A stretch of 64,000 bases of DNA from Taudactylus pleione (lineage: Eukaryota > Chordata > Amphibia > Anura > Myobatrachidae), in contig JAUIMM010000040.1 of assembly GCA_031769625.1 (NCBI GenBank), positions 18,786,001 to 18,850,000 on the forward strand, in the 5' to 3' direction. The notes under the pieces are model-generated. The model ran no database searches. It saw only the letters and a list, made by a program, of their open reading frames with translations, and was not told the origin of the DNA. The position numbers were made by a program, and so were the translations under genes. The first letter of the stretch is position 1; every line of letters starts with the position of its first letter. Positions 1 to 11,065 of this stretch are shown here, in pieces.

Positions 1-943
1 ACACATAAAAGTATATGGTATGACCATATGCATGTTTACGGTGCCCTTTACACAACTTACCTGTTATACTCTGCACCACGGAACAAGTTTAATGGATTTC
101 TCCAGACTTTACATTCTGTGATAGTGAAGAAAAGGATAATGAAATAAGAGATTCATTACAAGGAAGGTATAATATATATATTCAGCAGACATACAACATA
201 ACAGAAGTATCTATTATCTTCAGAGAAAACAAAAACAAGAAATCGCCCTGAACACTGCTAGGAGAACCAAATGATCAATAATATGTCTACAGGACAAGAG
301 AGAGACAAATCTTCGACAATCAAGAAATTAGAAACTGTAATACATTACTTATGACTAACATTTTAAAATCAAATGAAATTATACTGAGATGACGTTAACT
401 TGACTGGCAAAAACCTGGGAAGAGTAAAAATGGATTTTCATATTCTCCAAAATGAATTCTTCTAGAAATGTACTTTTTATGGTCTTCCACTAGGTAGCGC
501 TATGGCTTCACCACACTACCTTGTAAATGAAGCCTTTATGTTTAGTTCCCTTTGTAGATGTTCACATCGAATTTCAGAAGCTTCAAATTGATTTTGTTTA
601 TATATTTGTAGCACAATGTTTACATAAACACTATGCAAATTAAAGATTTTCATAAGAGATGCATATTAAAAACAGCATTTGATCACCAGTCATTTCCTAT
701 ACTTTTATAAATGTCTAAATGAAGAAACAAAGCATGGAAAAAAATTCTGGAACTAATTTCTAATAAGAAAACGATATATATTCTATTCATATAATACAGC
801 AGAAATGGCACTCACGTTTGCAGAATACATTTTTTACAAAAAAGGCAAGCAGGACGCACTCACAGGACTTTAAAAGTGGTTAAATGATTATGATTATTTG
901 TTAAAGTGAACACTTTAAGCACCTTAAAAGTGTTGCGAGTGCC

Positions 944-981
<38 letters not shown>

Positions 982-1051
982 GCTGAAGTCACTGCAAGCC
1001 ATCTGCCAGTTTAGGAATCAGTATTCTCTACAGCAGTGATTGGAATCCTAC
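1..1051 (-). other. ST7: Start of the next ST7 intron
   Basis: Intronic sequence after the donor at 1,051, AT-rich. It contains a CA microsatellite at 949-977 and a short inverted pair (AATGGCACTC near 803 and GAGTGCCATT near 937) that may bound a small MITE. I recognise no coding exon. Confidence 0.7.
949..977. repeat. (CA)n microsatellite
   Basis: About 14 CA units without interruption, 75 bp from the ST7 exon donor. Confidence 0.95.
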
Positions 1052-1211
1052 CTGAAACACTTTGTCGACTTGAGTCAGCATCCCCATTACTCGTGTTTGT
1101 GCTACTTGGTGCGCTATTGTCAATACCTCCTAAAAGAGGGCGCAGGTGACTTACGGAGACTTGTTCAATAAATGATGTGCCGTACTTCCGAAAATACCAC
1201 CATTCAAATAT
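1052..1211 (-). CDS. ST7: ST7 internal coding exon (160 bp)
   Basis: Seen: read on the minus strand, a pyrimidine-rich tract ending in CAG precedes an open frame of 53 codons that starts I-F-E-W-W-Y-F and ends S-R-Q-S-V-S, followed by G and a GTAGGA donor. It starts in phase 0 and ends one base into a codon. Known: this matches the ST7 (suppression of tumorigenicity 7) membrane protein. FRKYGTSF and HLRPLLGG fit ST7, whereas the paralogue ST7L as I recall it has FHKHGTSF and HLQPLMGG. The exon holds the end of a hydrophobic segment begun in the previous exon, a conserved basic/hydrophobic block, and a Ser/Asn/Asp-rich linker that differs from the mammalian version as expected for an orthologue. 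The single leftover G would complete a Glu codon, matching the known S-V-S-E-C continuation, but that exon lies beyond position 1. Confidence 0.95.
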
Positions 1212-1639
1212 CTGAAAATCAGGTAAGAAATGATATATGAAAAAGAAAAAGGGGGCGATCCATAGAGCAATTAAATCATTTTAACACAAACAAAATTATA
1301 TGACAAGTGAAAACATTCGCACCAGATAAGAAAACAACCACCATCAATAAAGATGATGCAGGTTAATAACATCACTCCTATTTCACCCGTTCCTTGCTGT
1401 GGATCTAAGGAGTGGTATAACACCAGGCTATTAGTCTACGCGGGTAATCAAACCATTCTGTTTGTCTGCTTGTGGGGTATAGAACATAGATAGTAAGCTC
1501 CTATGGGACAGAGACTAAAGTGGAAGATTAAACATTCCCTGTAATTATAATGATAGTCACATCTCACAATAAAATGATTTAACATCAACTCAGCTGTATT
1601 CAAAAGACTCTGGGGTACTTGTACTAATAGAGAGATAAA

Positions 1640-1790
1640 GAAGGAGAGCGATAAAGTACCCACCAATCAGCTCCTGTCACTTTACACGCCATATTTGAAA
1701 AATGACAGGAGCTGATACACGCTATGTTTGAAAAATGACAGGAGCTGATTCTTTAGTACTTTATCTCCATCCACTTTATCTGTCTCCAAG
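1640..1790. repeat. Fragment of the CCAATCAGCTCCT palindromic MITE
   Basis: Contains CCAATCAGCTCCTGTCA followed by two copies of the complement TGACAGGAGCTGAT, separated by a duplicated TGTTTGAAAAA-type block. It is the same family as 4,763-4,921 and 60,112-60,227, but one arm is duplicated and the ends are degraded. Confidence 0.6.
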
Positions 1791-2097
1791 TCTTGGCATA
1801 TCTATCCCAAAGGATATCCTACCAAAAATGATGCATAATAGTGGAGCAGAAATTAAATTATATTGTATTGCCTGAACGTGGCACTTCTGTGACTGCTACA
1901 AATGGCCTATAAAACGTGATTCATGTGAAAAATGTTCCTCATTTCCAGCAAACATGTATTTGATTGTTGCAACTTAAAATGAAGAGGAAATTAAATATTA
2001 ATTATTCAATATTTTAAAAGAGCAGTGACACTAACACAGTTCACTTGCTATAAAAGTTGCTGATCTACAGGAGACAGCTCCCCCTCTTGTACACTTA

Positions 2098-2424
2098 TGG
2101 TGGGTACACACTACACGATATGCTCCCTGAGCGATATCGTGTAGTGTTGTCCCCGGCAGGCTGTGCTCAATGTCGTTCATTAACGATATCGTTCAGCGCC
2201 GGGCTCTCTCCCCCATTCCCTGACATGCAGCAACCTGACGAGATAGTCAGGTTGGCCTGCATGTCAGCCCGATGAACGATAATGACGAACGACCCGCGGG
2301 AACGCGCTTCGTCGTTATCGCTCATCTTTTTGGGGTTAAAAATGGACGATAAAGTGGATGACTGAACGATAACGATATCGTTATCGTTCAGTCGTCCACT
2401 TTATCGCCCAGTGTGTACGCACCT
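2098..2424. mobile_element. PIF/Harbinger-type MITE, GGTGCATACACAC family, copy 1
   Basis: 327 bp with terminal inverted repeats (TGGTGGGTACACAC left, GTGTGTACGCACCT right) and a TTA target duplication at 2,095-2,097 and 2,425-2,427. The interior is dense in short palindromes built from CGATATCG, AACGATATCGTT and GACTGAACG. It is nearly identical in the middle to 9,487-9,806. TWA target duplications are the PIF/Harbinger signature. No transposase is present. Confidence 0.75.
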
Positions 2425-2427
2425 TTA

Positions 2428-3165
2428 GGGAGTGACTCCATTTTCCTTGATATGCCACGGAGTGCCTCCAGAACGGTGATGAAGGCACTCTGTATGACTA
2501 TTTTCCCTAATTTTCCCTCGCACCCCTTCCAGGTGCCCAGGAAAATGAGCGATGATTCCTTTCCATACTAAATGGCAATGTATGTAGCAATACATAGCAG
2601 TAATGCCAGGTGGAGAGTTGAATCCCCCTATAGACTACTGTATAGTAGAGTTTGGACCAAATAATATGGAATTTAAAGTCAGTCAAATAAAACTGTTCAG
2701 GCTCCAAGATTTCTCAAGGCACTAAGGCAGGGACCTTAGGTCTGGGGGCCGTATATGGCCCGCAGTATCATTTGGTCTGGCCCTCTGAGCTTTTTTCTGC
2801 TATCCTCATCTGTTAGCAGGGTGCCTAGAATGGTATCCTGCAGCCAGAATCTATGCAGCAGTGCCGCCTGGAGCATCCTTAGGATGCTTCAGATGGTCAC
2901 ACCGCTGCCCTTACAGCTCCCTGGAGCATCCACAGGGTGCTCCGGGCATTGCTGTAATCACCGGCGATTGTGGACCCGCCCCTGTGTGACGTCACCAGGT
3001 CCGCGAATAATGTTATATATGTCAAAATGGCCCTCGGTAGAAAAAAGGTTCCCCACCCCTGCACTAAGGAATGGGAATATTCTCGGACATCAGTAAAAGT
3101 GTGAAGGAAAATACAGAAATATGCACATCTGTGATCTTCAAAGGACTTTTCCCACAACTCTAGGG
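2428..3165. other. Intron stretch with no recognised feature
   Basis: Short ORFs here show no homology I recognise. A phrase near 3,040-3,060 resembles degraded repeat ends. Confidence 0.4.
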
Positions 3166-3906
3166 CAGTGATTCCCAACCTCGGTCCTCAAGGCACACTA
3201 ACAGTCCTGGTTTTAGTGATATCCATGATTGTGCACAGATGGTTAAATCAAAATAACTGAGGTACTAATTAAGTCACTTGTGCTCAAGGGAATCAGTATG
3301 ATTTACCGCGAGACCCATCCCAGGCGGTTGGAATCCCGGCAGCGGCATCCCAGTAGAGGATCAAATCCCGATCGTCAGAGGTAAGTATATACTAACCTAT
3401 TGCTATCCCCTAACCCTAAACCTCCCTTAGAGGTGCCTAACCCTAACCTTCCCCCCAAGTGCCTAACCCTAATCCCCCCTTCCCCGCCGCCTAAACCTAA
3501 GTCCCCCAGGGGGGGGCCTAACCCTAAGTCCCCCCTGGGGGTGCCTAACACCTAACCTCCCGGAGGGGTGCCTAAACCTAACCTAGCCTAAACCTAACCT
3601 CCCGGAAGGGTGCCTAACGCAAGTCCCCTCCGGGAACCCTAAACCTAACCCTCCCCCACCCCCCGGCTATCCGCGCCAGGCGTCCCTTTGATCGGGATGC
3701 CGGTCGTCGGGCTCCCGGCGTATGTCTAATGACAGGCGTCGGCATATCGACGCCTGTCTTTAGACCCTTGCCGGGATATGACAGTAGGGAAGCTGGGTGT
3801 CGGGATTAGGACCGCCGGCTTCCCGACTGCATACCGTGCTCAAGTACGGCTATCCTTAAAACCTGGACTGTTAGTGTGCCTTGAGGACAGTGGTTGGGAA
3901 CCCCTG
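3166..3906. mobile_element. hAT-type MITE (CAGTGATTCCCAAC ends) hosting another element
   Basis: Ends CAGTGATTCCCAACCTCGGTCC and its complement at 3,880-3,906 form inverted repeats around a palindromic core. The 8-bp target CTCTAGGG at 3,158-3,165 reappears at 4,214-4,221, displaced by a later insertion (3,910-4,210) into the right flank. An 8-bp TSD with CAG...CTG ends is the hAT signature. The interior is split by the element at 3,289-3,835; without it the MITE is about 185 bp. Confidence 0.72.
3289..3835. mobile_element. 8-9-bp-TSD element with internal telomere-like array, copy 1
   Basis: Flanked by a perfect 9-bp duplication GTGCTCAAG (3,280-3,288 and 3,836-3,844). It starts GGAATC(A/G)GTAT and ends GCATACC, with imperfect terminal inverted repeats. 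The middle (about 3,400-3,660) is a degenerate array of CCTAACCCTAACC units separated by CCCCC..GGGGTG. The right third holds a hairpin (GACAGGCGTC...GACGCCTGTC). There is no coding sequence. The TSD length fits Merlin, MULE, P or hAT superfamilies; the superfamily is not decided. Confidence 0.75.
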
Positions 3907-3909
3907 CTC

Positions 3910-4210
3910 CATACCTCCCAACATGACCCTCTCCAGGAGGGACACAATGCTCTGGTCCTGAACTTCCCTAGTAAGAGGTGGGGCTTCAGCGCAGTTCAAA
4001 ATTCAAATAGGGGAGTCACACCAACTGTCATTTCACACGCTGCCAAATATCACTGGCTGGGACTCACTGGCAGTTGGTGTGACTCCACTATTTGAATGTT
4101 GGACTGTACTGCAGGCCCACCCCAGGAGCCTCCACCAATCATAACTTAACAGGGAAGTCCAGGACCAGAGCATTGTGTCCCTCCTGGAGAGGGTCATGTT
4201 GGGAGGTATG
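3910..4210. mobile_element. Palindromic MITE with CATACCTCCCAACATG ends
   Basis: A 301-bp element whose first 55 bases are almost perfectly complementary to its last 55. An inner palindrome (AGTCACACCAACTG / CAGTTGGTGTGACT) lies in the middle. It is flanked by CTGCTC at 3,904-3,909 and 4,211-4,216. It sits in the right flank of the hAT MITE at 3,166-3,906. Confidence 0.65.
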
Positions 4211-4218
4211 CTGCTCTA

Positions 4219-4392
4219 GGGGGTATATTTACTACAATGCAGGTTTTTAGAAGTGGAAATGTTGCCCATAGCAACCAATCAGATTCTAGCTATTATCTTT
4301 TAGGTGTTCGATAAATGATAAGTAGAATCTGATTGGTTGCTATGGGCAACTTCTCCACTTCTATAAACCTGCAGTTTAGTAAATATACCTCC
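4219..4392. mobile_element. Palindromic MITE with GGTATATTTACTA ends
   Basis: Two arms of about 70 bp in inverted orientation (GGGGTATATTTACTAC ... GTAAATATACCTCC), each including the phrase GCAACCAATCAGATTCTA. This is a widespread palindromic repeat type in amphibian DNA (known from memory). It abuts the previous nest directly. Confidence 0.65.
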
Positions 4393-4762
4393 AGATCACA
4401 AAACAAATTTAATTCCCTTTTTTCCTTAAAAAAGTTAAGAAAAACATAATGATACAGTTATTCAAAATAGGACCCAATATTTATTATCTTTCCACTAATC
4501 ACCACAATTAGGAACAGTCATACTGCACCCTTGCCCAAGAACATGTAAAATGTCTTTTAACTGACCATGAAATAACATTGTTACTTGTTGCAAGGGAACA
4601 CTGTGAAAATAAATAGGATCTACTAAAAATTACTATGAAAAGATGTGAACAGGTTTGACAATATTTTCTTTACACATCAACCACGGTTCTATATGGTGAG
4701 AAGGTATTGGTGACAAAGCCTCTCCATCGCCAACATTAGCAACTGTAACTTTACAGATTTAG

Positions 4763-4921
4763 GGGTCTATTTACTAAGCTTTGTTAGGAGATAAAGTGAA
4801 TGGTGATAAGGTACCAGCCAATCAGCTCCTAACTGTCATTTTTGAAACACAGCGTGTGGCATGGCAGATAGGAGCTGATTGGCTGGTACCTTATCTCCTA
4901 ACAAAGCTTAGTAAATAGGTA
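4763..4921. mobile_element. Palindromic MITE with CTATTTACTAAGC ends
   Basis: Near-perfect inverted arms (CTATTTACTAAGCTTTGTTAGG and complement) enclosing CAGCCAATCAGCTCCT and its complement. This is the complete copy of the family. Truncated copies are at 1,640-1,790 and 60,112-60,227. Confidence 0.7.
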
Positions 4922-5366
4922 CATTTGCTAAACTATGCATCCTTCACACATAGCATACCCGCTGTCTGTAACAGATTGAGCTGTATTAATCTTGTACACC
5001 AGAAGATGGCAGCATATTTAGCAGTGGCTATACATCTCTCCCAACATTCCAGATTTTACAATTAGGACATTTAAATCTCTCCTTTAATTCACTGCTTCTT
5101 GACTCACTACAGTTACCCATTCAAACCTAAATCAAAAGTAGTTTCTGAGATTTATAGAAATGCCACTATGCTGCACAAATAGATTAATTGTGTTGGCTTT
5201 CAATTAGAGTCAAAATTGGGTACTACGCAGAGCAGCAGATGCCCACATAAGAATAAACTAGCCAGCAGATGTACCCATGTGTTTAACAACTTTAGGATCG
5301 CCCGTGGCACATTTACAATAGATGAGTAGACCATTCCTATACCTTTCTAGGTGTAAATTAGGCATT
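4922..5366. other. Intron stretch with no recognised feature
   Basis: AT-rich intronic sequence. I see no repeat ends or coding homology. Confidence 0.4.
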
Positions 5367-5374
5367 ACCTACAG

Positions 5375-6343
5375 CAGGGCTCGACAAATCCCGGGGGCCA
5401 GGTCGCCATGGCTACTGGATCTTGCTGCCTGGCTACTAGATTTTGGCAGTGAGGGAGGAAGAAGAGCCTCATCAGCTCCGGCAGAGATTAGTGCCTATAG
5501 TATTGCGGTGTTCATATCATGCACAGGAGTGCATGTGCTGAGTGTCGCCTGCGGTGACTGCTGTGCCTCTGTCCTTCCCGGCCTGCACTGACTACTCCTC
5601 TCCATTCTGGCCTGCTCTGATCCCAGCTGTCAGTCTCAGTCTACGCTGATCATCCTGTACGTCCCGGCTGTCTACTGTCTCCTATCTCCGGCTGCATAGA
5701 GCTCTCCGGTAGTAGGGTCTATGCGTGGCCAGGGCTGGCGGAGCGGCTTCAGAGGGATAGTGGTGTGACCACGAGGGGAGCGGGGTTTTGTTGTACTTTC
5801 TGGCACCACTATTTTATGTGAAATGTGGTCTGTTATTACTGGAAGGTGGGGGGTGGAGCAGTGGAGCTGTGCAGAGCAGTGAGGGGGCCTCCATTCAACT
5901 GTGACCATTTTGTGGACTAGTATAGTGTGTATACAGTTGCATAACACACAGAGCTGTGCTCCTCACTCACTCCCAGAGCCGTAACTAGACTAATTGGTGC
6001 CATGTGCCAGAAAGAGCATTGCCCCCCCCCCTCATTTTTCAAAGGGACATAATGCACCCAAAAAAGTGCCATGGCTTCATGGGGAAGGGCCAGGGAAGAG
6101 ATAGGAGAGGCCAGCAGATGCTAGGGATGAAATAAGAGGAAGCTACAAGCAAGAATGATAATAAACAGAAATTTGACAGGCCCAAACAGCGCCCCCTGAC
6201 CTGTGGTGCCCTGTGCGATGGCACCGGCCGCACTACCCTAGCTACGGCCCTGCTCACTCCTGTAATTTTTTTGGGGGGACGGTGGTCTGGCTCCTACAAT
6301 TCCATCCTGGCTCCTAGATTTTAGAAAAATTTGTCAAGCCCTG
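5375..6343. mobile_element. Non-autonomous hAT element with CAGGGCTCGACAAAT ends
   Basis: Left end CAGGGCTCGACAAAT, right end ATTTGTCAAGCCCTG. It is bounded by a perfect 8-bp duplication ACCTACAG (5,367-5,374 and 6,344-6,351). No transposase frame survives. It is interrupted by a second hAT element at 5,974-6,252. The repeated phrase CTGGCTACTAGATTTT / CTGGCTCCTAGATTTT lies just inside each end. Confidence 0.85.
5974..6252. mobile_element. hAT MITE with CAGAGCCGTAACTAG ends, nested
   Basis: Ends CAGAGCCGTAACTAG and CTAGCTACGGCCCTG, with a perfect 8-bp duplication CTCACTCC (5,966-5,973 and 6,253-6,260). 279 bp, non-coding, with internal runs of C. It lies wholly inside the element at 5,375-6,343, so it is the younger insertion. 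Confidence 0.85.
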
Positions 6344-6578
6344 ACCTACAGTACTATCCATGTGTACACCCAAAGCTTGTGATTGCGCTGCCTGAAATCA
6401 TATAACAAAGCCAGGGAACAATCTGACAGTTCCTGGCTATGTGACCAAAAAAAACAAACAATATTTATATGTAAGTTCTGTACCCAGATCACTCTGCCAT
6501 GCCAGGGACATTTTGTCTGTAAATGATGAGTATCTATATAGTTTTGCGATTTGGCAGAGTGTGATGCAGTCCTAAGGT

Positions 6579-6955
6579 CGACAATAACAATATCCACATT
6601 CAGAATGCTGAACCACAATGTTGACATTTATGATATCGACATTGTTAAAATGTAGACAGGCAACATGTCTCCATTCTCAGAAATAGGGCTAGGCACTAGA
6701 GAGGGAGGGTTAGGGGTAGAATACTCACCGGATCACCACCCCGTCAAATTTATTCCACCGATTGACAGTCACATGACCGCCGGGACCCAGAATGTGCCAC
6801 TGGAGCTGCTGCAGTCATCGGGAGCAAGTGACAACTGGGCCACAAAGGACGATATGTCTATTCTCTCATGTCGACATTTAATCAGTGACAACATGATGAA
6901 TGTCAACAGGATCATTGACGACATATTACGTGTCGACATACCATACCATACCCGG
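6579..6955. mobile_element. GTCGACAT-family element, copy 1
   Basis: Repeated GTCGACA, TGTCGACAT and TGTTGACAT motifs at both sides, and a right end GTCGACATACCATACC complementary to the left end seen at 20,697. The centre includes GGGTTAGGGGTAG and a CACATGACCGCCGG block shared with 20,697-21,056. The left boundary is approximate and no TSD was found. Confidence 0.5.
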
Positions 6956-7000
6956 AAGAGTTGGGGTGGTGCGTGTTAGGTGTGGTTTAGGTTATACTAG

Positions 7001-7160
7001 CCTTTCCCAAACTGTACCCTTAACTTTCTTCAGGTTTTAATTATATCCATGCTTGAGCACAGATAAAATAAAAATGACTCTAGTACTGATTTATTTAGTT
7101 AACTGTAGTCATGCATGAAACCTGGACTGTGAGGGTACTTTGAGGATGGATTTGGAAACA
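7001..7160. mobile_element. hAT-type MITE, TTCCCAAACT family, decayed copy
   Basis: Related to 3,166 and 39,234: a CTTTCCCAAACTGTACC left part, a central TTGAGCACAGAT-type block and a right part ACCTGGACTGTGAGGGTAC. Arms are diverged and no clean TSD is visible. Confidence 0.5.
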
Positions 7161-7179
7161 ATGTGTTAATGAAGGTTTG

Positions 7180-7403
7180 TAATACCCCTTTTCCAACAAA
7201 ATCCCAGGTCCGACCCAGGACAGACCCCTTTCACACCGTGGCGACGACCTGGGCTATTCCCGTGTTTGCTCTGCTCACACTGCACCTGTGTGCAGTGGAA
7301 CTCTTCTGCCAGCACTTGGAGATGACATCATTGGAAAAATATTTTCCTAATGCTAAACTCCTCCTACGTCTGGTCTTTAAAATATAAGAATGAAAGGGGT
7401 GTT
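7180..7403. repeat. Possible inverted-end MITE (ATACCCCTTTT / AAAGGGGTGT)
   Basis: A weak terminal pair encloses a GC-rich block with CCCAGGTCCGACCCAGG and its near complement. This resembles a frog repeat type beginning AATACCCCTTTC (memory). Boundaries are uncertain. Confidence 0.3.
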
Positions 7404-8025
7404 TTTTTTATTTTTACAACGATGAACACAGAGGCCAGTATGCTAGTGGAGGTTCAGGCAGAATATTATCAGTTATATATCTATGAACAAAATAAGCATA
7501 TAGGTGGCATGAATCTAAACAAGACTTCTGCTACAGTATACAGGAATAAAAGATCAGAACATGTAGGGCCACAAACCACGCAGTGAAAATGGCCACCACT
7601 GCATAAACTTTTGTGCTATATGTCGCCGTCAATGGGAAATGTCGGCACTATGTGCCTATTAGGGTATGAATATGTAGTCATGTAGTGTGTGTGTGTACAT
7701 TTTTTACTCCTGATGCAGCTACCTGTGGCACATGAATAGTGTCTGGTAACTGCAGCACCAAAAGAGCTAAACATTGATTTAAAAATAATTCAAATGCCGG
7801 GAAATGTTTTAATAGATGTTATATTTAATGTTTGGCTCTGCTGCACTAGAATAGTTAATGTCCAGAGCTGCAGCATGAAGGGGAAGGAATCCCAGTGCAG
7901 TGCGCAGCAGGAGAACTGTGGAAACGTATGTATAAATGTATGGACAGTGCCCTTTTATATAGAACAGTATTTTTTCAATGAGTCGTTCTGATCCATAGAA
8001 AGCGTACTGAGTGGCAAAGTATCTT

Positions 8026-8215
8026 GTTAAGGGGTGTAATGTTGACATGGTGTTAATGATAATATTCAGTATGTCGGCACACACGAGAGGTCGACATGTA
8101 ATATGTTGATATTGTGAATGTCAACATACAGCATGTCAACTATGCAGTATCCCATAGGGCTTTAACTTGCCCTAGCCGCAGCTCAACCCTAAAACCTGGA
8201 AAAATTGTGTGTTAA
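8026..8215. repeat. GTCGACAT-family fragment
   Basis: Contains several ATGTTGACAT, GGTCGACATGTAA and GTCAACAT motifs typical of the family at 6,579 and 20,697, within the long repeat. Ends are not resolved. Confidence 0.35.
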
Positions 8216-8587
8216 CATTCACAGCTTTGACATTCTGACCGTATACCTTTGTTATAGGACAGCAATTGTGTCACGCAGACACAGCTAATAACATGCTAAT
8301 TCATTTATTAGGAAGGAGAAAGTTATGTGTTCAATCAGATTGTATTTAAATCCAAATAGAAATGTTTGCTTCATGGTGTGCTAAGTTGTCAAAACTTCAA
8401 AGGATAAACGCAAGAGAAAGATTACTGTCAACTGAGTTGAATTCCAAACTGGGAAGTCATTGTTCCTGATTTGAGATCATAAATGTGAATATTTGTCAAT
8501 ACATCTAGATTTGGTAACTAATCTTAGTTGGGTTAAAAAGGCTGTGTGCTGGTTTACTACCTCTGTATTCTCTGCCAGAATTGTATT

Positions 8588-8946
8588 GGAATCGGTATGT
8601 AATACCGACAGACAGGATCCAGGCAGTCAGAATCCCGATGCATGGATCCCGACAGGGTTAACATACCGACACTTGGTGGTCGGTATGCTAACCCTACCCC
8701 TTTCCCTACCCTAACCCTCCCTCCCTGGTGCCTGAACCTAAACTCCCCCCTAGTGCCTTAACCTAATCTCCCCCTCCCCGCACCCTAAACCTAACCCTCC
8801 CCCCCTTAGTGCTTAATCCTAACCCTCCCCCTAGTGCCTAACCCTAAATATAACCCTACCCCAAACCCCGTTACTTACCTTCGGCATTCTGGTGCCGGTA
8901 ATGTAAGTTGCGGCATCCAGATCCAGCCGGGATGCCGAACGCTTAC
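8588..8946. mobile_element. 8-9-bp-TSD element with telomere-like array, copy 2
   Basis: Starts GGAATCGGTATGTAATACCG and ends CGCTTACC. The core is a CCTAACCCTAACCCTCC-type array from about 8,690 to 8,880. GTATT borders both ends (8,583-8,587 and 8,947-8,951), but a full 8-bp match is not seen. The paralogous repeat at 56.7 kb lacks the insertion. Confidence 0.65.
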
Positions 8947-9486
8947 CGTATTACAGGACTCTGAACAGTGGATATACCATCTTGAACATCGTGGAGTATG
9001 TATCCTGTTAACCAGCATTAGAAGTGTATCCTTTGTATTTCTGAAACAACTTGTAAGCTGTGATATTCCGAGCACCTTGAGTAAGGAATTATTTTGTATT
9101 TTTAAAGATGTTTTCTTAGAGCTAATAAACTTGATCTTCCTTTAAGAAACAAATTAATCTGCTTGTATCCTAGGACTAACAGAATAGCACCAAATGTTCT
9201 TCCTTCCTCCGGCTGTCCTTCAGTTGATCCCAGTGTCTCCAAGCCCTGCTATCTTTTAGTTAACAAGCACAGCACTGATTTATAGTAAGCAGCTAGTCTG
9301 GACTTAGCCGGCACCAAACAGCAAGAGCATCATGACCACATATGCCAAGTAGTACTTAGTTCCAGGTGCCAAGATAGGAGCCTGGTGATGGAAGCGAGTT
9401 GACTGCAAACAACGCACTTGGAGGAGTCAGTAACAGGCAGTCACTGATGGAAAGGGAATCTCTGTCCCCCAGGAGTGGCGAAGTAA

Positions 9487-9806
9487 AGGTGCATACACAC
9501 TAGACGATATGCTCCCTGAGCGATATCGTCTAGTGTGTCCCCGGCAGGCTGTGCTCAATGTCGTTCATTAACGATATCGTTCAGCGCCGGGCTCTCTCCC
9601 CCATTCCCTGACATGCAGCAACCTGACGAGATAGTCAGGTTGGCCTGCATGTCAGCCTGATGAACGATGATGACGAACGACCCGCGGGAACGCGCGTCGT
9701 CGTCATCGTTCAACTTTTTGGGCTTAAAAATGGACGATAAAGTGGACGACTGAACGATAACGATATCGTTCAGTCGTCCACTTTATCGCCCAGTGTGTAC
9801 GCACCT
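9487..9806. mobile_element. PIF/Harbinger-type MITE, GGTGCATACACAC family, copy 2
   Basis: 320 bp, ends AGGTGCATACACAC and GTGTGTACGCACCT, TAA duplication at 9,484-9,486 and 9,807-9,809. Its interior is almost the same as 2,098-2,424 over long stretches, so the two copies are young or recently derived from the same source. It is inserted in the long repeat at 7,660-9,840. Confidence 0.8.
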
Positions 9807-9840
9807 TAAGACAACTCAGGCTGCTCCAGGAAGTGTAACC

Positions 9841-11057
9841 TCCCGGCATTCTGTATTCGCCAGCAGAGTAAGGCCAACAGGTCACAGTTATGCCTAGATG
9901 TCTTCAGTCAGAGACAATGCAACTTCAGGTGCCCGGAATAAGGCTGCTCTTATATTTCATCTCATTACAAAGCTCAATTCAATTGTAAAGATGTTACGCA
10001 CTGTTTAACGTATCAACTTGCTAGCATCTGAAATATGGTCTACCTCTGATATTGGTTTAAGCTACTGCTGAGGTGCCGCTTGCTTACCCATCAGATGCTG
10101 GCAAGGTGGTTGCAGAGTACATTTAGGAAGGCTCCAACTATATCCTGTGAGAATTGGGATCAGACAGCCACTCCTAAGGTTCATGTTTTTTATTCCCTTT
10201 CTATCTGTACACTGTGGCCAGTGATCGGCGCTCTCAGCCTTAATCTATAGCCCCTCAGCGACTTTCCTGCGTTATTGTCAGATTTGTTTGTTACAGCTTG
10301 CAACACTTATTTATAATGCCTGCTTATATGACACCCTACGATCCTGCATGGAAAGGGAACATACTGTTTCTAAGGTCAGCGTGAGGTAATGGACTGTTAG
10401 AAAGAGCTGCACCTGACTTAAACACAGCTTGTGAAGCTAGGACCCTGGGAGTTGGCTGATGCTGGCTAGAGGCACGATAGAACGGGCAGTTGGTAGCTTA
10501 GCCGTTGGAGGATCAACTGCAATGTTTAACGGTTGGACAGGGAATGGCAAATGGTGCAGCTTTGTATAGGGTAGAGAGACATCTCAAAACTGTATATCAA
10601 ATAACCTCTCACAAAGGCAGACATTCTGATTATTAGCAAGAGACACAGGTAATGCTCATGGAAAGAGAAACTACTACATTACTGGTTACAATCATTTAGT
10701 ATATATATATCGAGCAGCAGGATTTCCACAATTTCTCAACGCCCCGATTGTAAGATAAAATAAGAAGACTATCTGCTAAAACAAAATAAAGGGATACTTT
10801 TGTTGCAGAAATAAATTGGAGAGTGCGTAACGTTGCTGCTTGATTGCAAACTGAGACCAAGGACATATTTTAAATAAAGCAAGTTCTTTGGATTACAATT
10901 AGTCTAGACCTGCAAAACGTCTATTTAACATAGGACTCTGAACTTACAGTACTGAGACGACTAGATAAGATGCTATAGTGATCTCAATTGAGTACTCCAA
11001 TGGGAACTGTTTAACAGACGTAAACTAGCGGGGTTACTGGTATCTTAATGCATAGTT
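9841..11057. other. Intron stretch with no recognised feature
   Basis: Unique-looking intronic sequence. No repeat ends or homology recognised. Confidence 0.4.
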
Positions 11058-11065
11058 ATATATAA

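Larger units (their letters stand above)
7660..9840 (+). repeat. Long interspersed repeat of unknown class, copy 1
   Basis: Homologous block by block to 56,075-57,235. Shared phrases include AGCTACCTGTGGCAC / AGCTAGCTGTGGCAC, AATAGTTAATGTCCAG / AATAGTTAAAATATCCAG, TGCTGTCAACTG-type sequence, TAGTAAGCAGC, GGAGCCTGGTGATGG / GGAGCCTGGTGGTGG, and CCCCAGGAGTGGC / CCCCAGGAATGGC. This copy is lengthened by the elements at 8,588-8,946 and 9,487-9,806 and possibly by a GTCGAC-type fragment near 8,026-8,215. No coding capacity. It could be an LTR plus leader of a retroelement or another non-coding repeat; I cannot decide. Confidence 0.6.

Noticed and set aside
3400..3660. Possible ancient telomere or fusion point (CCTAACCCTAA)
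   Set aside because: The array is inside a transposon family present at several loci, not at a chromosome end or a head-to-head fusion.
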